A program made the position numbers and the translations under genes. This document shows positions 18,641-28,286 of a stretch of 34,624 nucleotides of DNA, piece after piece (positions within the stretch are counted from its first letter, which is position 1; each line of letters opens with the position of its first letter). Source of the stretch: Hyphomicrobiales bacterium (GTDB lineage Bacteria; Pseudomonadota; Alphaproteobacteria; Rhizobiales; Beijerinckiaceae); NCBI GenBank assembly GCA_025358745.1, contig JANYIH010000122.1, positions 1-34,624 on the forward strand, given 5' to 3'. A model generated the notes under the pieces. The model did no database searches. It was given only the letters and a program-made list of their open reading frames with translations, and had not been told where the DNA came from.

Positions 18641-19819
18641 TCAGCCAAATTGGTCGGAACCGAGTTGCGTCCAGCGGTCGCCGGCGAAACCGCCCAGCAT
18701 CGCCTCGCCGCTCTCGATGGCGCGGCGGATGTCGGGCCGGGCGGAATAGGCGAGCGTTCCGCCGGCGTAATAGAAGAACACCCCGCGCACGCTGTAGGCG
18801 TGCGCCAGCATCGCCTTTTTCAGCGGGCCGTGAATGGCGATGCACCCACGTTCGCGCGCGCTCTCGCGCATCTTGTCGAACAGGCGGCCCCAGGCGTGCG
18901 GCGCAGCGACGGCATGGAACACCCGCGCCACATCGCCTTTAGCCCCGAACGCGGCGTAGGCCCCCGCCGGCGTTCCCGAGGGATCGTAGACGACGCGCAG
19001 ATGCAACAGGCCGGCGCTGCGCCGGCGCTTGGCCATGTCAATCAGCCACAGGAATTCCGGCTTGGAAAAATCCGGCCGCAGGCGGTAGCGCTCATAGAAG
19101 CGCGGCGCGATTTCGACGAAAGTTTCCGCGTCGACCGCTTCGTCGCGCCATTCCGACCGTTTCGTCGCCCCTTCGGCCGCGCGCAACGCCGCCCCGGCGG
19201 CGAGATCGAGGCCGCGCGCCAGCGGCTTCAACGCGCCCAGCCAGCCGGCCCCGAGGCGTTGGCGGACCTTGTGCAAGGCCAGGCTGGCGGGATCGAACAC
19301 GCAGGCCCATTCCAGACTGTCGGGCGACGCGACCTGATAGTTGATCGCCTGACAGATCGCGAGCGAATTGCGATTGGCGCTGTCGGTGACGAACAGATCG
19401 TAATCGAGCCTGCGGCACTCCCGCAGGATCTGCACCGCGGCCATGGCGTGGCCGGGCGCGGGGGAGGCCATCAGCGTGCCGGTGACGCAGACCTTCGCCG
19501 GGCGGCCGTCGAATTGAAAGTTCATGCGCACGCCGCCGCAAAAGGCGCCGATCGCGCCGTCCGAATCGACCGAAACCAGCGCGTCGGCGTCGCCCTCGCG
19601 CATGGGGTGATCGAGATAGAGCGCCTTCATGCAGGCCGCGATTTCGGCGCGGGCGCGGGGGCTGCGGCGCGAGGCGCGGAACCGCTGCAGGAACAGGTCG
19701 GCGACCGGCTCCAGGTCAGTCTCGGTCAGCGGCCGAACGCGAGCGCTTGAGTGATTGCCCGCGGCGGGCGGCGGATTGCGGGATGGCGCCGGGAATTTCG
19801 TGACGACGCTGCTGCTCAT
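18641..19819 (-). CDS. GNAT family N-acetyltransferase
   Basis: 392 aa; VRPLTETDLEPVADLFLQRFR..., VCVTGTLMASPAPGHAMAAVQILRE; 4-bp ATGA overlap with the upstream flippase gene. Confidence 0.7.
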   Translation of the reverse strand: MSSSVVTKFPAPSRNPPPAAGNHSSARVRPLTETDLEPVADLFLQRFRASRRSPRARAEIAACMKALYLDHPMREGDADALVSVDSDGAIGAFCGGVRMNFQFDGRPAKVCVTGTLMASPAPGHAMAAVQILRECRRLDYDLFVTDSANRNSLAICQAINYQVASPDSLEWACVFDPASLALHKVRQRLGAGWLGALKPLARGLDLAAGAALRAAEGATKRSEWRDEAVDAETFVEIAPRFYERYRLRPDFSKPEFLWLIDMAKRRRSAGLLHLRVVYDPSGTPAGAYAAFGAKGDVARVFHAVAAPHAWGRLFDKMRESARERGCIAIHGPLKKAMLAHAYSVRGVFFYYAGGTLAYSARPDIRRAIESGEAMLGGFAGDRWTQLGSDQFG

Positions 19820-21132
19820 GGGGACCGTCCAGCTTCACAGGTTGCGCCCGAGGAGGGCGCCGGGGCGGCGCGCACGAGTCGAATTTCGCCGGCGCTTCGC
19901 TTGGCCGCAAAGCGCTGCGTCGACAGCTTCCAGGTCGCCGCCGCGACGATGCTTTCGCCTAGCACCGCGCCCAGGATCGCATAGGCCGGCGGGGCGACAT
20001 GCAGCAGCGCGACCGTCACCGCGAACGTGACGGCCGCGCCGAAGGTGGTGATGACGGCGATGTCGCGAAAACGCATGCGCGCCTCCAACAGAATGCGCGG
20101 CAGGAGATAGCCGAGCACGACGGCATAGAGCGCCCAACCGAACACCGCGATGAACAGCACTGGTTGATGACCCTCAATCGATCGCAGATGCAGATGCGGG
20201 ATCGCGGCGAAGCCGAGATCGCCGTAGAGCAGCGCGAGCAGGCAAGCGCGAAGCGTCCAGGCGTTGCGCATCGCGCGCCAGCCCTTTTCGTCGCCGCGCG
20301 CGACGAGGCGCGAGATTTCCGGTTGCAGCATGTTGGCGAGCGACAGCGCGAAGATGCGCAACGGCGCGAAAAAGGCGAGCATCGCGGCGATCGGCGCGAA
20401 GGCTTCGGGCCCCGCGAAGGCGACGACGAGAAAGGCCACGCCCTGGCCCTGAAGGATGGTCGCCGTCACGCTGTAGAGCGACCACGCGAGTCGCCGCGCC
20501 AGCCGGAAATAGAACCAGCGCGCGCGGCGGCCGAAATCGGCGCGCGGCGGCGCGCGGCGGGCCAGCGACAGCGTCGCCGCGCCCGCGAAATTGGCGAGCG
20601 CCAGCGCATACAACACGCCCTGCAACTGATCCTGCGCGAAATGCAGCGCCGCCGCGCTCGCCGCCACGCCGATGGCGGCGAACACCGCGTCGCTTGATGT
20701 CACCGCGCCGGCGCGTCGCCGCGCGAAGCCGACCGTGCGCAGGTGCGAGCGCAGGCTCCACAAGCCCACCACCGCCGCGCCGCTGACGGCCGCGTCCGGC
20801 GACCATGTGGCGATCACCGCGCCGGCGATCAGCGCCATCGCGGCGCATAGGGTCAGCGCGGCCGCCCCGAACGCGCCTTCGTAGAAATGCGCGACGACCT
20901 CGCTGCGGGCGCGGCCGATATAGGTGCTGGCCGGCATGGCCGTCAGCGAGCGCACATAGGTGAGGCCGACGCCGCCCAGCACCAGCGTGAAGGCGAACGT
21001 GCCGTAATCGCGCGCCGGCAGCAGCGCGATCAGCGCGATGTTGAGGCCGAAATGCAGGCCGCTCTGCATCGCCTCGCCGCCCAGCACCAGCGCGAGCCGT
21101 CGCAGATCGCCCGATATGCGCGGAAATTTCAT
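19816..21132 (-). CDS. Polysaccharide flippase / oligosaccharide transporter-like membrane protein (Wzx-like)
   Basis: 438 aa, about 12 hydrophobic helices; located between the GNAT and glycosyltransferase genes with 4-bp overlaps at both ends. Confidence 0.75.
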   Translation of the reverse strand: MKFPRISGDLRRLALVLGGEAMQSGLHFGLNIALIALLPARDYGTFAFTLVLGGVGLTYVRSLTAMPASTYIGRARSEVVAHFYEGAFGAAALTLCAAMALIAGAVIATWSPDAAVSGAAVVGLWSLRSHLRTVGFARRRAGAVTSSDAVFAAIGVAASAAALHFAQDQLQGVLYALALANFAGAATLSLARRAPPRADFGRRARWFYFRLARRLAWSLYSVTATILQGQGVAFLVVAFAGPEAFAPIAAMLAFFAPLRIFALSLANMLQPEISRLVARGDEKGWRAMRNAWTLRACLLALLYGDLGFAAIPHLHLRSIEGHQPVLFIAVFGWALYAVVLGYLLPRILLEARMRFRDIAVITTFGAAVTFAVTVALLHVAPPAYAILGAVLGESIVAAATWKLSTQRFAAKRSAGEIRLVRAAPAPSSGATCEAGRSP

Positions 21133-22280
21133 GAGGACTTGGCCGCCAGCGCCTGAGCGGACGAAGGCGAGACATCGCGCGCCAGACAGCGCGCCGCCGC
21201 CGCGCCGAGCGCATCCGCCGCCGCCTTGCGGCTGAACAGCCGCTCGTAGCGCGCGCGCGCCTTAGCGCCGAAATCGCGCCACGCCGACGGATCGGCCAGG
21301 ATAGCGGCGAGGCGCTCCGCCAGCGCGTCGGCGTCGCCGGGCGGGACATGCCAGCCGGTCTCGCCGTCGGCGACGACTTCGGTCAGGCCGCCAATCGCCG
21401 AGACCAGCGCGGGGCGCCCGTAGGCCATCGCCTCGATGGCGGTGCGGCCAAGCGATTCCGGCAGTTTCGACGGCGCGACGACGATGTCGGCCCAACGGTA
21501 GATCGGCGCGGTGTCGGCGGCGAAGGGCTCGACGGAGACGACCTCGGCCAACCCGGCCTGCCTCACAGAATCGCGCAGCCGCGTCTCGGCGTCGGGGTCC
21601 TCGAACGCGCCGCCGACCATGCGCACTTGCAACCGGCGCGCGTCGAGTTTGCCCAACGCCGCCAGCAGCACGTCCTGACCCTTGATGCGGTTGATGCGGC
21701 CGATCAGCGCGACGCGTAAGGGGCGCGCGCCGTCGTAGCTCGCCGGCTCGGGCGTCGGCGGTCCTTCGAGGCCGTTGTAGATGACGTCGAAAGGTTGGTT
21801 GGCGGGGGGAGCGAAACTGTCGCGGGTGGCGCGCGAATTGAAGATCAACCGCGCTCTGCTCGCCAGCGCCAGCCGGCGCAGCGCGGCGCGCACGAGGCCG
21901 GTCGGAATTTCGTGAACATGCAGCAGCGCCTTGCCGGGGAACGCCCGAGCGGCAATCTGATAGTCGAGCACGACGGAGGTGTTGATATAGACGAGATCGG
22001 CGTCGGCGAACCGCCGGCCCGCGCGCCACAACGCGGCGGGCAGCGCAACCACGCCCGTCAACAACAGACGCGGTAAAGCCCTGCGGCGCAGGACAAACAG
22101 CGGCTCAGACACGATGCGGTCGGCGAAGGGCTTGAGCGCCGCGACGATCGGCCCCTCGCGTGGCAGCACGACCTCGATCTGCGATTGCGGATAGGCCTCG
22201 CGCAACGCGGCGACGCTTTCCACGAAACAGCGATCCGAGCCATACAGCTCGTAGCCCTGATGCACGCAGGCAATCCGCAT
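21129..22280 (-). CDS. Glycosyltransferase family 4
   Basis: VALIGRINRIKGQDVLLAALGKL; VAPSKLPESLGRTAIEAMAYGRPALVSAIGGLTEVVADGETGWHVPPGDADALAERL. Confidence 0.93.
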   Translation of the reverse strand: MRIACVHQGYELYGSDRCFVESVAALREAYPQSQIEVVLPREGPIVAALKPFADRIVSEPLFVLRRRALPRLLLTGVVALPAALWRAGRRFADADLVYINTSVVLDYQIAARAFPGKALLHVHEIPTGLVRAALRRLALASRARLIFNSRATRDSFAPPANQPFDVIYNGLEGPPTPEPASYDGARPLRVALIGRINRIKGQDVLLAALGKLDARRLQVRMVGGAFEDPDAETRLRDSVRQAGLAEVVSVEPFAADTAPIYRWADIVVAPSKLPESLGRTAIEAMAYGRPALVSAIGGLTEVVADGETGWHVPPGDADALAERLAAILADPSAWRDFGAKARARYERLFSRKAAADALGAAAARCLARDVSPSSAQALAAKSS

Positions 22281-22412
22281 CTATAGATCCAATCCGCCGT
22301 CGACGGCCGTCCCCGCGCAATCCACGTGCCAGGCCTCCCGCTTGCTCCTTCTTGGCCCAAGAAGCCGAACGCCGCCTTAAGCGGATCGCTTCAGGACAGA
22401 GGGCGCCCCAGA

Positions 22413-23582
22413 ATGACACAACCCGAGAAAACCCTTCTCATCCTGGGAACGCGCGGCATTCCCGCCAATCACGGCGGCTTCGAGACTTTCGCGGAACGCT
22501 ACGCGCTGTTTCTGGCCGAGCGCGGCTGGAACGTCAGCGTCTATTGTCAGGAGGATGTCGAAGCGGCGCCACCGCCCGCGCGCGTCGACGTCTGGCGCGG
22601 CGTCAACCGTATTTTCATCCAGACCGCGCGCAAGGGGGGCCTGGGCGCGCTCGACTTCGATCTCAAATGCGTGCGCGACGCGCTTAAGCGGCCGGGCGTC
22701 TGTCTGGTGTTGGGCTACAACGGCGCGGCGTTCCTGCCCGCGCTGCGGCTCGCCGGCCGCAAAGTGCTAACCAACATGGACGGAATTGAATGGAAGCGGC
22801 CGAAGTGGCCGCTTCCCGTCCGCGCCTGGTTCTTCGTCAACGAATGGATCGCCGCCTGGACCTCGCAGCGCCTCGTCGCCGATCACCCCGCGATCGCCGA
22901 TCATCTGGCGACGCGCAGGCCGCGCTCGGCGGCCGTCGTCATCCCCTATGGCGGCGACGCCATCGTCGGCGCGGCGGTCGCGCCGGTGCAGAGGCTCGGG
23001 CTGGAGCCGAACAAATATCTGATCTCGATCGCCCGCATCGAGCCCGACAACAATATCGCGACGATGGTGCGCGCCTTCTCCGCCAAGAAGCGCGGCATGA
23101 AGCTGGTCGTGCTCGGCAAGCTGGAGGAGGACAATTCCTATCACGCCGAGGTGCGCGCGGCGGCGAGCGAGGAGGTCGTGTTTCCCGGCGCGATCTACGA
23201 GCCGGCGGTGGTGCGCGCGTTGCGTTTCCACGCGCGCGCCTATCTGCATGGACACACAGTCGGCGGCACAAATCCTTCCCTGGTCGAGGCTTTATGGGCC
23301 GGCAATGCGGTGGTGGCGCATGACAACGTCTATAACAGATGGACAGCGGGCGCGGCGGCGCTGACATTCAAGGACGAAGCGAGCTGCGAGGCGACGATTG
23401 CGCTTGTGATCGCCGACGACGCGCTGGTGGCGCGACTCGGCGCCGAGGCGCGCGCGCGGGCGGCCGAGGCGTTCCAGTGGCGCGACGTGCTGGTCGCTTA
23501 CGAGCGCGAGTGCGTCGCCATCGCCGCGCCGCGCGGCGCGCGCACCCAAGCGCTGCAACCCGCGACCCCGCGATGGGTCTGA
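22413..23582 (+). CDS. DUF1972 / rhamnosyltransferase-like glycosyltransferase
   Basis: MTQPEKTLLILGTRGIPANHGGFETFAERYALFLAERGWNVSVYCQ; MDGIEWKRPKWP; HTVGGTNPSLVEALWAGNAVVAHDN. ATG at 22413 in the frame of the 22326 ORF. Confidence 0.92.
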   Translation: MTQPEKTLLILGTRGIPANHGGFETFAERYALFLAERGWNVSVYCQEDVEAAPPPARVDVWRGVNRIFIQTARKGGLGALDFDLKCVRDALKRPGVCLVLGYNGAAFLPALRLAGRKVLTNMDGIEWKRPKWPLPVRAWFFVNEWIAAWTSQRLVADHPAIADHLATRRPRSAAVVIPYGGDAIVGAAVAPVQRLGLEPNKYLISIARIEPDNNIATMVRAFSAKKRGMKLVVLGKLEEDNSYHAEVRAAASEEVVFPGAIYEPAVVRALRFHARAYLHGHTVGGTNPSLVEALWAGNAVVAHDNVYNRWTAGAAALTFKDEASCEATIALVIADDALVARLGAEARARAAEAFQWRDVLVAYERECVAIAAPRGARTQALQPATPRWV

Positions 23583-24793
23583 TTTCGCGCCGCGCCGCGC
23601 TGGCGGGCGCCGGCGCGGCGCTGGCCGCAGCGCCTTTCGCGCGCGCGGCTCCCGCGCCGCTCAGCCTGCGCCGGGGGGTGAATGCGTTTCCGTGGTTTCA
23701 ACTGACGCGGGAATATCCCGCCCCCCGCCGGGACTACGCCTCGCCGCCGTTTCAACCGACGCGGCCGGTTCCCTCGCTGCGCGACCTGAACGCGCTGCGC
23801 CGCGCCGGCTTCGATTTCCTGCGCCTGCCGGTTGATCCCGGCCCGTTCCTGGGCGCGAGCGCGCCGGACAGGCGGGCGCTGTTCGATCAATTGATGCGCG
23901 CGGTGGAGCTTTGTTTGAAGGCGGAGCTGAAAGTGGTCGTCAACGTGCAGGCCAATGCCGGCACGCACTACTGGACGCCCGCGCGCATGACGGCCTCGAC
24001 CGACGCGCCCGAGTTTCCCGCCTATCTCGCGCTGGTGGGCGAGATCGCGGCGCTGATGCCGGCGCGCACGGCGCTGGAGCCGATCAACGAACCGATCGGC
24101 GCCTGCGCTTCCGCGCAGACGCGCGGCGTGCGCGAGGCGCTGCTGGCGCGGGCTCGGCATGCGGCGCCAGATCTGACATTGATCGCCTCGGGCGGCTGCG
24201 GCAGTCTGATTCAGGGGTTGACCGATTTCGATCCCGCTTCGGTCGCCCGCTTCGCGCCGCTGCTCTACACCTTCCACTTCTACGAGCCCTATCTGTTCAC
24301 GCATCAGAGCGCGTCCTGGATGGGCGAGCGGCTCTATCGCACACTGACCGGCGTGCCATGGCCGGGCGCCGCGGGCTCGTATGAACAGACAATGCGGGAA
24401 ACGAGTCCGCGCATCGACGCCCTGCCCGCCGCCGAGCGGGCCGCGGTGCTGGCCGAGACCGAGAAGGTGATGAAAGTCTATTTCGACGCCAATCCGGCGC
24501 GCCCTTTCATCGACGGCTATCTCGGCGCCGCCGCCGCCTGGGCCAAACGCCACGGCGTGCCTTCGAGCCAGGTGCTGCTCGGCGAATTCGGCGCGCTGCG
24601 CAACGACGCGCGCAACGCCGGCGCGCGCGCCCCCGACCGCGCGCGCTATCTGAAGGACGTGCGCGAGAGCGCGGAAAGCTTCGGCTTTCCCTGGGCGTTC
24701 TGGTGTCTGTTCGACAGCATGGGTCTGATGGACGAGGCCGACCGAACGCTCGATCCCGCAATCCTCGGCGCGCTCGGGCTTGACGCGCGCTGA
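23573..24793 (+). CDS. Glycoside hydrolase family 5-like protein with Tat-type signal peptide
   Basis: MGLISRRAALAGAGAALAAAPFARAAPAP (twin-Arg); NAFPWFQL...LRRAGFDFLRLPVDPGPFL; ALEPINEPIG (acid/base Glu) and VLLGEFGAL (nucleophile Glu). Starts inside the 3' end of the preceding glycosyltransferase gene (10-bp overlap). Confidence 0.88.
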   Translation: MGLISRRAALAGAGAALAAAPFARAAPAPLSLRRGVNAFPWFQLTREYPAPRRDYASPPFQPTRPVPSLRDLNALRRAGFDFLRLPVDPGPFLGASAPDRRALFDQLMRAVELCLKAELKVVVNVQANAGTHYWTPARMTASTDAPEFPAYLALVGEIAALMPARTALEPINEPIGACASAQTRGVREALLARARHAAPDLTLIASGGCGSLIQGLTDFDPASVARFAPLLYTFHFYEPYLFTHQSASWMGERLYRTLTGVPWPGAAGSYEQTMRETSPRIDALPAAERAAVLAETEKVMKVYFDANPARPFIDGYLGAAAAWAKRHGVPSSQVLLGEFGALRNDARNAGARAPDRARYLKDVRESAESFGFPWAFWCLFDSMGLMDEADRTLDPAILGALGLDAR

Positions 24794-26019
24794 GGCGTCA
24801 CGGCCGCGCGCAGATGCGGGAACAGGCAGACGAAGATCAGCACCAGCTTGTCGAGAAAGTTGGTCTTGACCGAAATGCTCTCGGAGGCGTTGAGCAGCAC
24901 CGCCATCGCCACAGCCGGCCCGATCACCCTGAGGCCGCGACCCCTAAGCAACTCGCGGAAGAACCAGACGAGGCTGCCGAACACCAGGGCCATCACAAAG
25001 CCGCCCTGATAAAGCGTCATGCGGACGAACGGGTTCTCGACGCCCTGCTCCAAGCCGAAATGACGGCGCAGGCTCTCGACCTGCTCGATGTCGGGGCCGA
25101 CGATCAATTCGGGAATCGTGAACGGCTTCAGCATCTCGAACATGATGACGCGCGTGGCGGCGCTGCCGCTGTCGTCGACGAAGCGCATCAGCAGCGTGTC
25201 GGCGATGCCCGAAGCGAGCGCCGCCATCACGGTGAGCGCCAACAGCGGGAGCGCCGCGCAGAACGTCGCCGCGCCGAGCAGCGAAATCCGGCCGCGCTTC
25301 AGCGTGGCGAAGCCGTTGTAGAGCGCAAACATCGGCGTCAGCGCGAGCGAGACGACGATGGCGGTGCGCCCGCCAAACACCGCGAGCGCGGCGAATTGCA
25401 GCAGAATGAGGCCCGCGCGCAGCCAGGGCTTCAGGCCCTTCGCGCCGCCCATCAACGACAGCACGTAGACGCCCGTGAGCGCGGCGTTGATGAGGGGATG
25501 GCCCTGCAGGGCGGTCGAGCGGGTGTCCTCGAGATGCGCCACGCCGTCGAGGCGATAGGGCAGGATCAACGTGTGACCTGCGAATTCGCCTAAGGCCATC
25601 AGCGCGTTGATTGTCATCACGACATGCAGCGCGCGCGAAAGCGGAACGAGATCGGCTTCCGAGAAATCATCGAGCAGCAGCGCGAACGCAGCCGGGCCGC
25701 CGAACGTGTCGACGAGGCCGGCCATGCCGGGGCCGGATCTGATGAGCGTGGCGGCGACCAGCAGCATCGTCAGCATCAGCAGCCAGGACGCGGCTGGCCG
25801 CATCGCGAACTTGCGCGCGACATATGTGGCCGGCGCCCCCGTTTGGAGCGCGCGCCAGATGAGCGCGGCGAAGAGGAAATAGGTGAAGGGATGGATCTTG
25901 GTGACCGGACCGCCGGTCAGGCCGTCGTAGTTGTAGCCGAGATGCCAAAGCAGGCCGCCCGACACCGACAGCAACACGACGACGCCGACAAGGGTCGCCG
26001 TTTTCAGCGCCGATGTCAC
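24646..26019 (-). CDS. VpsF-like polysaccharide polymerase / O-antigen ligase-like membrane protein
   Basis: 457 aa, about 10 TM; LEDTRSTALQGHPLINAALTGVYVLSL and FGGRTAIVVSLAL typical of VpsF/O-antigen ligase-like proteins. The C-terminal ~50 aa lie antisense to the GH5 gene. Confidence 0.82.
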   Translation of the reverse strand: MTSALKTATLVGVVVLLSVSGGLLWHLGYNYDGLTGGPVTKIHPFTYFLFAALIWRALQTGAPATYVARKFAMRPAASWLLMLTMLLVAATLIRSGPGMAGLVDTFGGPAAFALLLDDFSEADLVPLSRALHVVMTINALMALGEFAGHTLILPYRLDGVAHLEDTRSTALQGHPLINAALTGVYVLSLMGGAKGLKPWLRAGLILLQFAALAVFGGRTAIVVSLALTPMFALYNGFATLKRGRISLLGAATFCAALPLLALTVMAALASGIADTLLMRFVDDSGSAATRVIMFEMLKPFTIPELIVGPDIEQVESLRRHFGLEQGVENPFVRMTLYQGGFVMALVFGSLVWFFRELLRGRGLRVIGPAVAMAVLLNASESISVKTNFLDKLVLIFVCLFPHLRAAVTPQRASSPSAPRIAGSSVRSASSIRPMLSNRHQNAQGKPKLSALSRTSFR

Positions 26020-28115
26020 GCGGCTTCGCCGCGATCGACCAGCGCGACGCCGTCGAACGCGGCGCCGGCTGCGGCGGCGGCCTCGGTTTCGCCGACGATT
26101 TCCGCCTGCGGTTGGCCCATTGCGGCTACGAGCAGGATGAAATCGGCTTGCGCCGCGAGCGGGGCGAGGCGATGGTTGGCGCTCATCGCGCCGCCGTCAA
26201 TCACGACGAGATCGTAGCAGCGCCGCACCCGCCGCAGCCGGAACGCGTCGGTTCCCTCGCGCGCCGTCCAGTCGGCCGGGTCGGGGCCGCCCATGGCCAG
26301 GCGCACGAAGCGTTCGCCGGGTTCGCGATAGGCGAGGTCGGCGATCGAATGCTCGCCGCGCAGCAGTTCGGTAAGGCCGGGACGGTCGGAGGCGACGTCC
26401 TCGCAGAGATCGCCGTCGATCAGCAGAATTTCGCGTTTGCCCAGCGCCGCCAACGCGGCGATCCGCTCGGCGAGGCGCGCGCGCTCCGCCGCCGATGCGG
26501 GCGCCGAAGTCAGATAGAGGCAGCGGCCGATCGAGGGGCCGTTGGCGGCCTCGCCGTCGCTCAAATGGCGCAACACCGCGCGCGCGACGGCGTCGGGCCG
26601 GTCCGGCCTGTTGGCGCCCATGAGATCGCGCCCGGCGACGATCCCGAGCACGGGCGCGCCGGCGAGGTCGCGCGCCTGGCGCGCCGTGAACAGGGTCGGG
26701 CGCACATATTCGTGGGCGAGGCTGGCGCTGGCGCCCAGGCTCATCCCCAGGAACCCGGCGCCCAGCAGCAGCAGCAGCGTCGGCGGCCAGCTTTTCTGCA
26801 ACGGCGGCAGCGCGTGAGTGATTATGCGGGCATTGGTGGTGTCGACGTTGGAGGCCTCCATCGTCTCCTTGGCGCGCAGCAGGAACGCCTGATAGATCGA
26901 GCGCGCCGCCTCGGCCTGGCGTTGCAACTCGCGCAGATGCACGTCGGCCTTGTCGTCATCGAGCGATTTGACCTTCATGCCGGCGAGCTTTTTCGACAAA
27001 GCGGTCTCGTCGTCCCTGGCGCGCGCGTAATCGGCTTCCGCCGCCTGTCGCAGGCGTTGCGTCTCCCTGGCGATCAGGCCGCGCAGGTCGCGCAGGGATT
27101 GTTCGAGCGAGGCGATTTCGGGATGCAGCGGCCCGAGTTGCTTGCCCGCGCTCGCCAGCTTCTCGACGATCGCGCTTTCGCGGTCGCGCAGCCGCACCAT
27201 GGCGCCCGAGGCCATCGCCTCCGGCGTGCCCTGCGAGGCCGGATCGCGGCGCAACTGGTCGAGCTGTCCCTTCAGCGATGAGGCGCGATTCTGCGCGGCG
27301 GACAGCAGCGCGGTCGTCTGGTTGATCTCCTGATCGCTGACGAGCTGGCCGGAGGAGACAACGAACCCATTGGCCGCACGATAGTCGGAGACCGCGTTTT
27401 CGGCGTCTTTCAACTTTTCGTGCAATTCGCCGAGCCGGCCCGCCAGCGATTTGGACGCGTCGCGACCTGCGGCGGCGCGCGCTTCCGCCTGATCGGCGAG
27501 ATAGGCGTCGGCGACGGAATTGGCGATCTCGGCCGCCCTTTCGGCGGTTTTGGCGCGCACGGCCAGATCGAGCACCAGCACTTTTTCGGCGCGCTTGACC
27601 GTCATGTGCTTGCGCAAGGTCTCCAACGCGCGCGATTTCAGCCTTTCGCTTTCTCCGGCCGCGTCCGGCGCCTTGCCGAACAACGAGAACACGCGCGTGA
27701 GGGCGCCGAACAGGCCGCTGCCGTTGAACTCGGAATCGTTCTCCAGGTGGGTCGCGGCGATCGCGCGCAGCAGCACGCCGCTCGATTGCAGCACGCTGCC
27801 CTGGCTCTCGACCTGGGTGACGCCGCCGTCGGCCGCGATCGAACTCGGGTTGACGTCGTTGCCCACCACCTGCTTGTCGCGGGGATCGACCAGGATCTGC
27901 GTGACGGCCGTGTATTGCGGGGTGGCGAGCAGGGCGTAGCCGAGCGTTCCGACCAGCGCGAGCACGGTCGCGGCGGCGATCCATTTGCGCCGCCGCCACA
28001 GGATGCGCCCGATCAGCGCGGTTTCGACTTCGCCGGCCGCGCGAGGCGCCGGCTCGGCCCGCGCCGGCGGGCTCGACGTCACTATATCTGGCGTGGCGGC
28101 GAATTCTGCCCGCAT
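26016..28115 (-). CDS. Wzz/GumC-type exopolysaccharide transport protein with degenerate BY-kinase-like domain
   Basis: Start at internal ATG 28115 (MRAEFAATPDI). Wzz region GRILWRRRKWIAAATVLALVGTLGYALLATPQYTAVTQILVDPRDKQVVGNDVNPS; coiled coil; second TM; C-terminal ILLIDGDLCED (Walker A'-like) and YDLVVIDGG (Walker B-like). Confidence 0.88.
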   Translation of the reverse strand: MRAEFAATPDIVTSSPPARAEPAPRAAGEVETALIGRILWRRRKWIAAATVLALVGTLGYALLATPQYTAVTQILVDPRDKQVVGNDVNPSSIAADGGVTQVESQGSVLQSSGVLLRAIAATHLENDSEFNGSGLFGALTRVFSLFGKAPDAAGESERLKSRALETLRKHMTVKRAEKVLVLDLAVRAKTAERAAEIANSVADAYLADQAEARAAAGRDASKSLAGRLGELHEKLKDAENAVSDYRAANGFVVSSGQLVSDQEINQTTALLSAAQNRASSLKGQLDQLRRDPASQGTPEAMASGAMVRLRDRESAIVEKLASAGKQLGPLHPEIASLEQSLRDLRGLIARETQRLRQAAEADYARARDDETALSKKLAGMKVKSLDDDKADVHLRELQRQAEAARSIYQAFLLRAKETMEASNVDTTNARIITHALPPLQKSWPPTLLLLLGAGFLGMSLGASASLAHEYVRPTLFTARQARDLAGAPVLGIVAGRDLMGANRPDRPDAVARAVLRHLSDGEAANGPSIGRCLYLTSAPASAAERARLAERIAALAALGKREILLIDGDLCEDVASDRPGLTELLRGEHSIADLAYREPGERFVRLAMGGPDPADWTAREGTDAFRLRRVRRCYDLVVIDGGAMSANHRLAPLAAQADFILLVAAMGQPQAEIVGETEAAAAAGAAFDGVALVDRGEAA

Positions 28116-28286
28116 GTACCCGTCTCGTTCGCTTATCGTCCCACGCGGAAACCGACGCGCGCCCCGCGCCTTAACGTCTTGGCAGCATCCCATTAACAAC
28201 GCATTTACGCTAACAGGAGGCTCCCTGCGGCTTTGGCTGAATTCTTGCGGGATCGGGGTTAGATTGGCGCGACCTCGGGCGCGGTG

